A DNA stretch of 64,000 nt from Amylibacter marinus (lineage in GTDB: Bacteria; Pseudomonadota; Alphaproteobacteria; Rhodobacterales; Rhodobacteraceae), in the NCBI RefSeq assembly GCF_030160015.1, contig NZ_BSNN01000002.1, positions 930,001 to 994,000 of the forward strand, written 5' to 3'. A program made the translations under genes and the position numbers. The stretch's first letter is position 1, and the number at the start of each line of letters is the position of its first letter. This document shows, piece by piece, positions 27,837 to 36,177 of the stretch. Under the pieces are notes generated by a model. The model searched no databases. It saw only the letters and a list, made by a program, of their open reading frames with translations, and had not been told where the DNA came from.

Positions 27837-28529
27837 ATGTTGAAATTTTCACCGATTCTGCTGGCGTTGATTTACGGGGTGGTGGTCTACATCATGTCTG
27901 CGGGGCGTTTACACCGCGAATTGGATCAGAAATCATCCCCTCTAGATGATACAGAGTTAGAGGCGCTGTCGCGCAAGATGGCGCGTGCGTTGGATCTGGA
28001 TCAAATCGCCGTCAATATTTACGAGATTGATCCGGTAAACGGGCTGGCCGCACCAGATGGGCGGATTTTTCTAACCCGCGGATTTATCAACAAGTACAAG
28101 ATGGGCGAGATCAGCGCGCCCGAATTGGCCAGCGTGATTGCGCATGAGCTGGGGCATGTGGCGCTGGGGCATACACGGCGGCGCTGGTTGGATTTTTCGG
28201 GGCAGAATGCCATTCGCGTAACACTTTCTATGGTGCTCTCGCGGTTCTTGGGTGGTTTTGGGGTGATGATCGCCAATTGGGTGGCCTCGGGAATCGCCGC
28301 GCGGGTATCGCGGGGGGACGAGTTTGAGGCCGATGAATATGCCGCCGCCCTGCTAACGCGCGCGGGCATTGGCACGGCCGGGCAAATTTCGCTGTTTCGC
28401 AAATTTGAGGCCCAAAGCGGTGGCAGTCAGCCCACCTTTGCATGGCTGATGAGTCACCCGAAGATGGCAGATCGCATTGCCGCAATTGAGGCCCTAGAGG
28501 ACAAGTGGCACGCCCCTAGCCCGCAATAA
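27837..28529 (+). CDS. M48 family zinc metallopeptidase
   Basis: 230-residue membrane-associated protease. Residues 4-20 form a membrane anchor (FSPILLALIYGVVVYIM). The zinc motif HELGH is at 103-107, and the third ligand Glu lies in DEFEADEYAAALL near residue 165. Relatives (HtpX, BepA, Oma1) degrade misfolded membrane or outer membrane proteins. Here there is one N-terminal anchor, fewer than in HtpX, which makes this a shorter, generic M48 type. Its end overlaps the end of the opposing PIN gene by 14 bases. Confidence 0.85.
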   Translation: MLKFSPILLALIYGVVVYIMSAGRLHRELDQKSSPLDDTELEALSRKMARALDLDQIAVNIYEIDPVNGLAAPDGRIFLTRGFINKYKMGEISAPELASVIAHELGHVALGHTRRRWLDFSGQNAIRVTLSMVLSRFLGGFGVMIANWVASGIAARVSRGDEFEADEYAAALLTRAGIGTAGQISLFRKFEAQSGGSQPTFAWLMSHPKMADRIAAIEALEDKWHAPSPQ

Positions 28530-29049
28530 ATTTGGCCAGCCGTGGCAGGCGGGCGTTTTTCAGCATCTTGCGATTGTTAATCGACTGACCAGAGCGGCGG
28601 ATCGCCTCTTTACGGGTTTTTTCTACCGCCGATAGCACCGCCTCGCGGTTGGCATGGGCCAATTCTAGCAGAAAATCATCGGGTGCGCGGCGGATCAGCC
28701 CCTGTTTGCTTAGGATATCTGTTGGGAAATCTTTTAGGTTTGCGGTTAGCAGTTCATCGGCCTTGCCCGTGATCGCGGCCTGTAGAACGTGGATATCATT
28801 ATCATCAGGCAAATGCAGGTTTGGGTCGATCTTATCGACCTGTACCAATGACTCGCGCCATTTCGAGCTAAGCAACGCAATTTCGATTGTGGCCTCGGCC
28901 TCGACGTGATTGCGTACAGATGTGTGGCGCCATTCATCAAGGATCCGTTCAGACCACAGCGGCATAAACAGCCCCTGTGACGCCACATCCAACAGAATAG
29001 AGCGCAGGACAGAGGGGTATAGAACACAAGTATCAAGTAAAACGCGCAT
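28516..29049 (-). CDS. PIN domain protein
   Basis: 177-residue PIN-fold protein, a likely metal-dependent ribonuclease. It begins MRVLLDTCVLYPSVLRSILLDVA, where Asp6 is the first catalytic acid; LPDDNDIHVLQAAITGKADELLTANLKDFP carries the later aspartates. I chose 29049 because the first catalytic Asp is normally within the first ten residues; an in-frame start at 29085 adds 12 residues. PIN proteins are frequent toxins, but no antitoxin gene is directly upstream: the next gene is a separate 53-residue protein with its own terminator. A housekeeping RNase role is equally possible; similar proteins are widespread in Rhodobacteraceae as I recall. Confidence 0.8.
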   Translation of the reverse strand: MRVLLDTCVLYPSVLRSILLDVASQGLFMPLWSERILDEWRHTSVRNHVEAEATIEIALLSSKWRESLVQVDKIDPNLHLPDDNDIHVLQAAITGKADELLTANLKDFPTDILSKQGLIRRAPDDFLLELAHANREAVLSAVEKTRKEAIRRSGQSINNRKMLKNARLPRLAKFIAG

Positions 29050-29098
29050 GGGGGTACCTTTCAGTTGCCCCCGCTTATCCTGCATTTAGGCAAAAGAA

Positions 29099-29130
29099 AA
29101 GCGCCCAAGCGGGAGGATGCTTGGGCGCTT
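29099..29130 (-). terminator. Rho-independent terminator for the 53-aa gene
   Basis: A 12-bp perfect stem (AAGCGCCCAAGC / GCTTGGGCGCTT, loop of 8) is followed on the minus strand by a run TTTTCTTTTG. It lies about 30 bases after the stop of the small gene at 29161 and immediately upstream of the PIN gene, so it separates the two. Confidence 0.85.
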
Positions 29131-29160
29131 AAACCTGTGAACAACGGGAGGAATTGTTTC

Positions 29161-29322
29161 TTAGGCTGTCTTTAGTGGCTTCAACGACAATGTTGATTTC
29201 ACAAACTCTTTGAATACTGTTGTTAGGCGACGGATTTCTGCGGCGCGCAGAGCGGCTGCTTCGCGTTGGATTTCCACCATGTCGATTGGGTTATCCAGAT
29301 CAAATTCGGGTGTATGTGCCAT
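29161..29322 (-). CDS. Small 53-residue protein (RSP_7527-like)
   Basis: Encodes a 53-residue protein beginning MAHTPEFDLDNPIDMVEIQR and continuing as one Ala/Arg-rich helix (EAAALRAAEIRRLTTVFKEFV). An AGGAG ribosome binding site sits 7 bases before the ATG; a promoter-like pair precedes it and a strong terminator follows, so it is probably a free-standing single-gene unit. The opening pattern (PEFDL.NPIDM..I.REA...RA) recalls the RSP_7527 family of small Rhodobacteraceae proteins, from memory. Function is unknown. Its independent transcription and conserved style suggest a small regulatory or membrane-peripheral protein. Confidence 0.75.
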   Translation of the reverse strand: MAHTPEFDLDNPIDMVEIQREAAALRAAEIRRLTTVFKEFVKSTLSLKPLKTA

Positions 29323-29339
29323 GTTAGTCTCCTATATTT

Positions 29340-29368
29340 CGTATACTCAACATAGAGTTGAAGACCAA
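29340..29368 (-). promoter_or_regulatory. Promoter-like sequence for the 53-aa gene
   Basis: On the minus strand TTGGTC and TATACG are separated by 17 bases, with the -10-like element about 18 bases before the start codon. The -35 match is moderate, so this is a prediction. Confidence 0.4.
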
Positions 29369-29450
29369 CATTTACATCCGATAATCCCGCCTTGGCGCTA
29401 CGGCGTTAAACGCATAGCTTGTTACAAAACCTATGCAAAAATTTCACAAC

Positions 29451-30014
29451 TTAGTGATAATCTACCTGTGCTGCGGGATCAGCGGCGGTGGACAACCATG
29501 TCAGCATATACGCCCCCACCGAGCGAAAGCACACCAACCGCGCGGTGGTTTCAGAGGTAAACCAAAAGGCCACTGCCACCTGCCCCAGCCGCGTGCGGCG
29601 CACTACATTTAGGCCCAGCGCATCGGGTGATAAATCCACAGGGGTACCCTTGGACAAAACATCGCGGATCGCGTTCCCAGACAGGTCAAACACCGCGCGC
29701 GCATCTGATACATTTACCGCCAGTGCATGGTGATCGGCCAGATCACCTGTGATCTGGGCCGTGATTTCATCGGCCTGCGCGTAGGGTGCAAATATCATCA
29801 GCTCGTCTGGGGACATCCACGCACAGCTCTGGGCATCCGCGTGCACGATCTGCCCCATTTCTGGGGGCGCTGTTCCTGTGGCCGTTTTTACCGCAGCATT
29901 AAGGGTTGGGCTGGCAAGATCACCACGCAGGGTGATCATACCCAACAGGCCTGCATCGCGGATCTCAATCGCCCCATCAAAGCCCGCGCCCTGTAGCACC
30001 GTTACACTAGACAT
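29451..30014 (-). CDS. soxG: Sarcosine oxidase gamma subunit
   Basis: 187-residue gamma subunit of heterotetrameric sarcosine oxidase, structurally like the second half of a T-protein (aminomethyltransferase) domain. Features are CAWMSPDELMIFAP, LAVNVSDARAVFDLSGNAIRDVLSKGTPVDLSP and RTRLGQVAVAFW, all typical. I start at 30014 (MSSVTVLQGA), which overlaps the soxA stop by eight bases; a longer frame from 30053 reads deeper into soxA. Last gene of the soxBDAG operon. Confidence 0.9.
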   Translation of the reverse strand: MSSVTVLQGAGFDGAIEIRDAGLLGMITLRGDLASPTLNAAVKTATGTAPPEMGQIVHADAQSCAWMSPDELMIFAPYAQADEITAQITGDLADHHALAVNVSDARAVFDLSGNAIRDVLSKGTPVDLSPDALGLNVVRRTRLGQVAVAFWFTSETTARLVCFRSVGAYMLTWLSTAADPAAQVDYH

Positions 30015-33000
30015 TTTGCAAAGCTCCTTCTGGATCATAAAACACAGGGTCACAGATGGTGGCGCGGATCATCTTGCCATCCAACGTGGGGAAATCGATC
30101 TGCTCGCCCATGCGTTCTGGGCCATTTTGCACCAACCCCATGGCGATACCATGCCCCAATGTGGGGGAATAATAGGTCGAGGTAACCCGCCCGATCATGT
30201 TTTTCACACCGTTTTCGCGAATGGTGCCATCCACAGCATAGGCGCCATCGGGGATGATTTCGCCATCATTTACCGGGCGCAGGCCCACCAGACGCCAGCG
30301 ATCAGGATCCTGCATATGGGGCCGCAGTTGCGCCCGCTTGCCCAAGAAATCTTCTTTCTTTTTCGATATCGCCCATGACAGGCCCAGATCCTGCGGAATA
30401 ACCGTGCCATCGGTTTCATCGCCAATCATAATAAAGCCCTTTTCGGCGCGCATCACATGCAGGCATTCAGTGCCGTAGGGTTGCAGGCCGAATTCAGCGC
30501 CCGCCTCGATGCACATATCCCAAAAGGCCTGACCATCGCTGGCCGGCACGGCGATTTCATAGGACAGCTCGCCCGAGAAAGATATCCTAAAGGCGCGCGC
30601 CTTGATGCCGCCAATTTCCCCATCAAGGAAACCCATAAAGGGCAGGTTTTCACCTGATACATCCATACCGCCCAGTTTTTCCAACAGGTGGCGGGCTTTG
30701 GGGCCGACCACGGCGATCTGGGCGTATTGCTCGGTGACATTGGCGGTATAGACCTGCCAATCCCACCATTCGGTTTGCAGCCATTCCTCCATCCATGCAT
30801 GAATGCGATCAGAGCCGCCGGATGTGGTGTGGCATAGGAAGGTATCAGAATCGAGGCGCGCAACTACCCCGTCGTCAGACAGAAATCCGTTCTCGGTGCA
30901 CATCAACCCATAGCGGCATTTGCCGACCTTGAGCGTCGACATCATGTTGGTGTACATCATATCCATAAAGCGCCCAGCATCGGGGCCTTTGACGATGATT
31001 TTCCCCAGTGTCGATGCATCCAGCAGGCCAATGTTCTTGCGGGTGTTCAAGATTTCGCGGGTTACGGCCTCGCTGACGCTTTCATCTGTGCGTTGATAGC
31101 AGTAGGGGCGGCGCCAATCGGCAACGGGCTCGAAAAATCCGCCATTGTCTGCGATCCAGTTATGTATCGGGCTTTGGCGCACCGGTTTAAACAACTCGCC
31201 GCGTGCATCGCCAGCAATCGAGCCCATCGAGATCGGGTGATAGGGCGGGCGAAATGTTGTGGTGCCCACATCCGGGATTTCGGCATTTAGGCTATCGGCA
31301 AGGATCGCCAGCCCGTTGATGTTGGACAGCTTGCCTTGGTCTGTGGCCATGCCAAGTGTGGTATAGCGTTTGGTGTGCTCAACACTTTCGTATCCTTCGC
31401 GCGCAGCAAGGCGGACATCCGAAACCTTTACATCATTTTGATAATCAAGGAAGGTTTTCATCTGTTTCTTCGGGCCCATGCCTTGGGGCATTTGCCAGAT
31501 CGGCTCGATCGGATGTTCTGGTGTGCTTGTCGCCATATCCTTGAGGGCTGGGCCTGCTTTAAAGCCCGCCTCTTTGGTCGCAAGAGTGCCTATGTCAAAA
31601 CCATCTTTCAGCACCGAGGCCGCATCTAGGTGGCCATTGGCACTGCCCGCTACATGCACAAACCCTGTGCCATCCGCCCCCAATGGTGGGCGCATAGGAT
31701 CGGGGCGGAACATCGCCTGTGTGGCATCCCAATGCAATTTGCCGCCGCAATGCGACCACAGATGCACAATTGGTGACCACCCCCCCGACATAGCCAGCAC
31801 ATCGCAGGGAATTGTTTCCAGCACTGCGCCCTCGCCAGCCTGCGCACAGATCGTGACAGCTTTCAGATATTTATTACCCTTGGCCGCCGCAATGGCACGC
31901 CCTGTGTGCACCGGAATGCCCAGCGCGCGCACCTGCTGGGGCAAATCGCCCGCGGCGGATGCACGGGCATCGATCACCGCCGCCACCGTAAGGCCCGCCG
32001 CGTGCTGGGCAAGCGCTGTGCGATAACCATCATCGTTGTTGGTAGCCAGAACCAAACGATCCCCGCAGGACGTCGCATAGTTAATCAGATAATCCCGCAC
32101 CGCACTGGCCAGCATAACACCCGGTATATCATTGCCCGCAAAAGACAGCGGGCGTTCAACCGCACCTGTTGCGCTGATAATCCGCTTGGCTCGAATGCGC
32201 CACAAACGGTGGCGGGGGCCAGCGGCTTTAGGGGCGTGATCCGTTAGGCGCTCATAACCCGTGGCCCAACCGTGATCATAGACACCTGCGCCCATGGTGC
32301 GGTTTTTCAACGTAACATTGGGCATACCGTCCAATTCGGCCAGTGTGGTATTGATCCAATCCTGCGCGGCTGCGCCATTAATCTCGGCACCATCCACAGG
32401 CGCCCGCCCGCCCCAATGAGCAGTTTGTTCCAGCAACAGCACCCGCGCACCCGCGCGCCCCGCCCGCAGAGCGGCGGCCAATCCCGCGATGCCGCCACCG
32501 ATAATCAACATATCGACAGTGGCATAGAAATATTCATAGCGATCCGCATCTGGGGTTTTGGGCGCCGCTCCTAGGCCCGCCGCACGCCGGATCACAGGCT
32601 CGAACAGATGCTTCCACGCAAAACGCGGGAACAGGAATGTTTTATAGTAGAACCCTGCAGGGAAGACCCGCGAGAGGATGCGGTTAAAGCCCATGATGTC
32701 AAAGTGTACACTCGGCCAAGCGTTCTGCGATGTAGCGCTCAGATCCGTGAACAGCTCTGTGGTCGTGGTACGCTGGTTTGGTTCGAAACTAGCGCCCTGC
32801 CCTAGCCCAACCAACGCATTTGGTTCCTCTGGGCCGCTGGCCAATATGCCGCGCGGGCGATGGTATTTAAAACTGCGCCCAATCAGAGTCTGATTGTTGG
32901 CCAACAGCGCCGATGCCAGCGTATCGCCCGCATAGCCCATCAGACGTGTGCCGTTCCAATTGAATTCAAGCGCGGATTTGCGATCTATCAGGCGACCGCC

Positions 33001-33021
33001 CTGTGGCAAACGGGTGCTCAT
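30007..33021 (-). CDS. soxA: Sarcosine oxidase alpha subunit
   Basis: 1004-residue subunit that binds NAD+ and tetrahydrofolate in the enzyme that oxidises N-methylglycine to glycine and 5,10-methylene-THF. The N terminus has the 2Fe-2S-ferredoxin-like/thiamine-oxidase-like region with GDTLASALLAN and RSFKYHRPRGILASGPEEPNALV. A Rossmann domain follows (MLIIGGGIAGLAAALRAGRAGARVLLLEQ near 170), and the C-terminal ~380 residues are a GcvT-like aminomethyltransferase domain (LLDASTLGKIIVKGPDAGRFMD, GELSYEIAVPASDGQAFWDMC). Full length. Overlaps soxD upstream by four bases. Confidence 0.97.
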   Translation of the reverse strand: MSTRLPQGGRLIDRKSALEFNWNGTRLMGYAGDTLASALLANNQTLIGRSFKYHRPRGILASGPEEPNALVGLGQGASFEPNQRTTTTELFTDLSATSQNAWPSVHFDIMGFNRILSRVFPAGFYYKTFLFPRFAWKHLFEPVIRRAAGLGAAPKTPDADRYEYFYATVDMLIIGGGIAGLAAALRAGRAGARVLLLEQTAHWGGRAPVDGAEINGAAAQDWINTTLAELDGMPNVTLKNRTMGAGVYDHGWATGYERLTDHAPKAAGPRHRLWRIRAKRIISATGAVERPLSFAGNDIPGVMLASAVRDYLINYATSCGDRLVLATNNDDGYRTALAQHAAGLTVAAVIDARASAAGDLPQQVRALGIPVHTGRAIAAAKGNKYLKAVTICAQAGEGAVLETIPCDVLAMSGGWSPIVHLWSHCGGKLHWDATQAMFRPDPMRPPLGADGTGFVHVAGSANGHLDAASVLKDGFDIGTLATKEAGFKAGPALKDMATSTPEHPIEPIWQMPQGMGPKKQMKTFLDYQNDVKVSDVRLAAREGYESVEHTKRYTTLGMATDQGKLSNINGLAILADSLNAEIPDVGTTTFRPPYHPISMGSIAGDARGELFKPVRQSPIHNWIADNGGFFEPVADWRRPYCYQRTDESVSEAVTREILNTRKNIGLLDASTLGKIIVKGPDAGRFMDMMYTNMMSTLKVGKCRYGLMCTENGFLSDDGVVARLDSDTFLCHTTSGGSDRIHAWMEEWLQTEWWDWQVYTANVTEQYAQIAVVGPKARHLLEKLGGMDVSGENLPFMGFLDGEIGGIKARAFRISFSGELSYEIAVPASDGQAFWDMCIEAGAEFGLQPYGTECLHVMRAEKGFIMIGDETDGTVIPQDLGLSWAISKKKEDFLGKRAQLRPHMQDPDRWRLVGLRPVNDGEIIPDGAYAVDGTIRENGVKNMIGRVTSTYYSPTLGHGIAMGLVQNGPERMGEQIDFPTLDGKMIRATICDPVFYDPEGALQNV

Positions 33022-33344
33022 TTCTCAAATCCCTCCCACTCGGGGCGCAGTTTTTTAATTTTAGTGATCAACGGTTTGGGCGGGGTTAATGTCTGTGCGG
33101 AATAGGTGCCAAACACCTGTAGCGTGGTTGTGCAACGCGCCGCATGAAACCACTTGCCGCAACCATAGACATGACGCCAGCGCTCGAAATGCACCCCTTT
33201 GGGATTTTTGCGCATGAACAGGTAATCCTCGAAATCAGCGTCCGAGGCACCAGCACCGTGGCGGGTGATATGGGCCTGACCGCCTGCATGCAGGTCTGTT
33301 TCATCGACCATTTGGCCGCAATTTGGGCATGTTAGATGTAGCAT
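33018..33344 (-). CDS. soxD: Sarcosine oxidase delta subunit
   Basis: 108-residue zinc-binding delta subunit. The CPNCGQ pair at residues 6-9, HAGGQAH and later His/Cys residues (VYGCGKWFHAARCTTTLQVFGTY) match the family; SoxD clamps the holoenzyme. I start at 33344 (MLHLTCPNC) with GGGGGC upstream; an in-frame ATG at 33377 would add 11 residues. It ends overlapping soxA as ATGA and lies 46 bases after soxB. Confidence 0.93.
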   Translation of the reverse strand: MLHLTCPNCGQMVDETDLHAGGQAHITRHGAGASDADFEDYLFMRKNPKGVHFERWRHVYGCGKWFHAARCTTTLQVFGTYSAQTLTPPKPLITKIKKLRPEWEGFEK

Positions 33345-33390
33345 AAGAAGCCCCCAAGAATTTTGGAATTGGTGCAAGTGGGTCTATCGG

Positions 33391-34638
33391 TCAATGCGCA
33401 ACCCCCGCGGCGACGCTTTCATCGATAAAACGCCCCTCTTGAAAGCGGTTCAGGCCGAATTCTGCGGCCAGCCCTTGGGTTTCGCCTGTGCTCATTAATT
33501 CGGCCATGGCCCAGCCAGAGCCAGGGATGGCCTTGAAACCACCCGTGCCCCAGCCACAGTTGATGAAACAGCCCCCCAGCGGGGTTTTCGAAATGATCGG
33601 CGAGCGATCCCCGGTGACATCGACAATGCCGCCCCAGTGGCGCAGCATTTTCAGGCGCGACACCATCGGGAAGGTCTCGATCAGCGCGCGCACGGTTTCC
33701 TCTAGGTGATGGAAAGAGCCGCGCTGCGTATAGCTGTTGAACCCATCGGTGCCGCCGCCAATCACCATCTCGCCTTTGTCAGACTGGCTCATATAACCGT
33801 GCACCGTATTGGCCATAACCACAACATCCATGCAAGGCTTCACAGGCTCTGAGACCAACGCCTGTAGGGATACCGATTCCAACGGCAGGCGAAAGCCACC
33901 CATATCGGCCAGATGCCCAGAATTGCCAGCGACCACAATGCCCAGCTTTTTGGTTTTCATAACGCCCTTGGTGGTCTCGATGCCGGTGACCTGTCCGCCG
34001 GATTGCGTAATTCCCGTGACCTCGCATTGCTGGATCACATCCATGCCCATATCCGAACAAGCACGCGCATAACCCCAAGCCACCGCATCATGGCGTGCGG
34101 TGCCCCCGCGCGGTTGCCACAGCGCGCCCAACACGGGAAAGCGTGGGCCTGATAGCTCGATAATAGGGCAGAGCTGCTTAACACGCTGGGGGGAAATGAA
34201 TTTCGTTTCCACACCTTGTAGAGCATTGGCATGGGCCGTACGCTGATAGCCGCGCACCTCGTGTTCTGTTTGGGCCAACATCATCACGCCGCGGGGGCTA
34301 AACATGACGTTATAATTCAGATCTTGGGACATCGTCTCATAGAGGCTACGGGCCTTTTCATAAATCGCCGCCGATGGATCCTGTAGGTAATTTGAGCGGA
34401 TAATAGTGGTGTTGCGGCCTGTATTGCCCCCGCCCAGCCAACCTTTTTCCACAATCGCGACATTAGTGATGCCATAGTTTTTGCCCAAATAGTAAGCCGT
34501 GGCCAACCCATGACCACCTGCGCCTATTATAATGGCGTCATATTCGGGCTTGGGCTCTGGCTTAGCCCAGGCACGTTCCCAACCGCGGTGATAGTTGACA
34601 GCGTTTTTGGCGATCGCAAAAGCTGAGTAACGTTTCAT
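33391..34638 (-). CDS. soxB: Sarcosine oxidase beta subunit
   Basis: 415-residue catalytic subunit. The FAD-binding Rossmann motif is AIIIGAGGHGLATAYYLGKNYG near residue 35; the sequence GGTARHDAVAWGYARAC near residue 178 contains the histidine that in characterised enzymes carries covalent FMN. C-terminal GGWGTGGFKAIPGSGWAMAELM matches the family. First gene of soxBDAG on the minus strand. In marine roseobacters this operon serves degradation of glycine betaine and choline; upstream demethylation genes are not in this window. The 333 bases before it hold a large inverted repeat. Confidence 0.96.
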   Translation of the reverse strand: MKRYSAFAIAKNAVNYHRGWERAWAKPEPKPEYDAIIIGAGGHGLATAYYLGKNYGITNVAIVEKGWLGGGNTGRNTTIIRSNYLQDPSAAIYEKARSLYETMSQDLNYNVMFSPRGVMMLAQTEHEVRGYQRTAHANALQGVETKFISPQRVKQLCPIIELSGPRFPVLGALWQPRGGTARHDAVAWGYARACSDMGMDVIQQCEVTGITQSGGQVTGIETTKGVMKTKKLGIVVAGNSGHLADMGGFRLPLESVSLQALVSEPVKPCMDVVVMANTVHGYMSQSDKGEMVIGGGTDGFNSYTQRGSFHHLEETVRALIETFPMVSRLKMLRHWGGIVDVTGDRSPIISKTPLGGCFINCGWGTGGFKAIPGSGWAMAELMSTGETQGLAAEFGLNRFQEGRFIDESVAAGVAH

Positions 34639-34971
34639 AGATGTGCCCTTTAGCCAAAACCTATCTCAGTGTTTCAAAGCTAGGCGATTCTGCCTGCACA
34701 GCCAACGACAAATGCCGAGGCGTTCGCGACATCCCGCCTTCCAAATCTTACAAATATCCAAATTCGGTGAGTGAGGCCGGGTCGGAAATTGGATATTTTA
34801 AAGATTTGGAAAGATTAATCGTTCATTTTGGTCAAGCGGTACAGGCGGGGACGCCGATGGCCGTAGATTTGGAAGCGCCTTGTTACACCTAAGTGTGACA
34901 GGGTGTTTTTCGTTTTATCCTACCCAATGCGTTACAAACTCGCTAGGAACGATTGGAGTAAAGGATCGGCG
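34639..34971. other. Divergent soxB-ccmI intergenic region
   Basis: This 333-base stretch has no gene I can support. It must contain the promoters for the sox operon (leftward) and ccmI (rightward). It holds a large inverted repeat (next entry), and a third copy of the repeat end AGATTTGGAA at 34865-34874. I saw no riboswitch; in particular the glycine riboswitch core was not found. Confidence 0.6.
34739..34811. repeat. Near-perfect 23-bp inverted repeat upstream of soxB
   Basis: The arms 34739-34761 and 34789-34811 are reverse complements over 23 bases with two mismatches, separated by 27 bases. The outer end of each arm is TTCCAAATCT/AGATTTGGAA, and the inner end AATATCCAA/TTGGATATT. As RNA on either strand it would make a stable hairpin with a loop of 27; as DNA it could be two sites for a dimeric regulator. 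It is 100-172 bases upstream of soxB and 160-233 bases upstream of ccmI. Role unknown. Confidence 0.85.
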
Positions 34972-36177
34972 ATGATTTGGTTTATTGGTATAGCGGCAAC
35001 ATTGGCCGCAGCATGGATTATTGCGCGCCCGTTGTTAGGCGCTGCAGCGGATCAGGGTACGGGGGCCGACGATCCTGATCTACAGGTTTACAAGGCGCAA
35101 ATGCGCGAGCTGGACAGTGATCTTGCGCGCGGGATTATCAACCAAGACGATGCCGAGACCACCCGCTTAGAAATTGCGCGCCGCATTTTGGCCGCTGACA
35201 AGCGTGCGGGCGCTCAACGCAGAGATCCGTCTGTACACGCCCATGGACTAACAGCGGGTTTTATATTTGTAATATGTCTGGTTGGGGTTTTGGGGATTTA
35301 CGCGCAACTGGGGCGCGCGGATTTGCCAGACCGCCCCTTGGCCCTACGACTATCAGAAGCACAGGCCCTACGTGCCCAGCGCCCTAGCCAAGAGGTGATT
35401 GAGGCTCAAGTTGTGAAATCCCAAATTGATGCCGATCCTGATTATTTAGCTTTGGTTGAGAAATTGCGCGGTGCCGCGACTGAGCGCCCCGAAGATTTAC
35501 AGGGGCAGCGGCTGTTGGCATTGCACGAGGCACGGCTGGGCAATTATAGTGCTGCGCGCGTGGCTCAACAGCAGGTACTGGCCTTGCTTGGGTCTGGAGC
35601 AACTGCGCAGGATTATTCTGATGCCGCAGAGTATATGATCATGGCAACCAATGGTTATGTATCACCTCAGGCCGAAGAAATGCTGGGGCAGGTTCTGCGG
35701 TTAGACAGCGTTGATGGGCGTGCGCGCTATTACTCTGGGTTGGCCATGGCGCAAAACGGGCGCCCCGATGTCGGGTATCGGTTGTGGTTGGGGTTGTTAA
35801 ACGAAGGCCCTGCGGATGCGCCTTGGATTGCGCCCATTCAGGCGCGCATTGCCGATATGGCACGTGCGGCGGGTGTTGCCCCGCCCACCGCCGAAATGCC
35901 CGGGCCAAGTGCTGCGGATATTGAGGCCGCGGGTCAAATGAGTGCTGAGGATCGCCAAGAGATGGTGCGTGGTATGGTGGGTGGATTGGCCGCGCGTCTT
36001 GCATCACAGGGGGGCAGTGTTGATGAATGGGCCCGCCTGATCCGCGCCTTGGGCGTATTGGGCGAAACCACCCGCGCCAATGAAATTTGGCAAGAGGCGC
36101 AAGATGTTTTTGCCGAGGATACCCAAGCCTTGGCAAAACTACTGGCCGCAGCACAATCCGCAGAGGTGGCACGATGA
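34972..36177 (+). CDS. ccmI: Cytochrome c biogenesis protein CcmI
   Basis: 401-residue CcmI (CycH), the chaperone that holds apocytochrome c for heme ligation. Two N-terminal membrane segments (residues 2-19, IWFIGIAATLAAAWIIAR, and about 92-110, TAGFIFVICLVGVLGIYA) flank the cytoplasmic leucine-zipper-like loop (DPDLQVYKAQMRELDSDLARGII). The C-terminal periplasmic half has TPR repeats. I start at 34972 with AAAGGATCGGCG just upstream; an earlier frame start lacks similarity. It is away from other ccm genes, as in other Rhodobacteraceae, and overlaps ruvX by four bases. Confidence 0.9.
   Translation: MIWFIGIAATLAAAWIIARPLLGAAADQGTGADDPDLQVYKAQMRELDSDLARGIINQDDAETTRLEIARRILAADKRAGAQRRDPSVHAHGLTAGFIFVICLVGVLGIYAQLGRADLPDRPLALRLSEAQALRAQRPSQEVIEAQVVKSQIDADPDYLALVEKLRGAATERPEDLQGQRLLALHEARLGNYSAARVAQQQVLALLGSGATAQDYSDAAEYMIMATNGYVSPQAEEMLGQVLRLDSVDGRARYYSGLAMAQNGRPDVGYRLWLGLLNEGPADAPWIAPIQARIADMARAAGVAPPTAEMPGPSAADIEAAGQMSAEDRQEMVRGMVGGLAARLASQGGSVDEWARLIRALGVLGETTRANEIWQEAQDVFAEDTQALAKLLAAAQSAEVAR

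Noticed and set aside
34641-34892. 83-codon plus-strand frame between soxB and ccmI
   Set aside because: It runs through the large inverted repeat, lacks a ribosome binding site and has no protein-like pattern.
34639-34971. Glycine riboswitch upstream of the sarcosine oxidase operon
   Set aside because: Expected because glycine is the product, but the conserved core sequences are not visible; the structure present is a simple inverted repeat.
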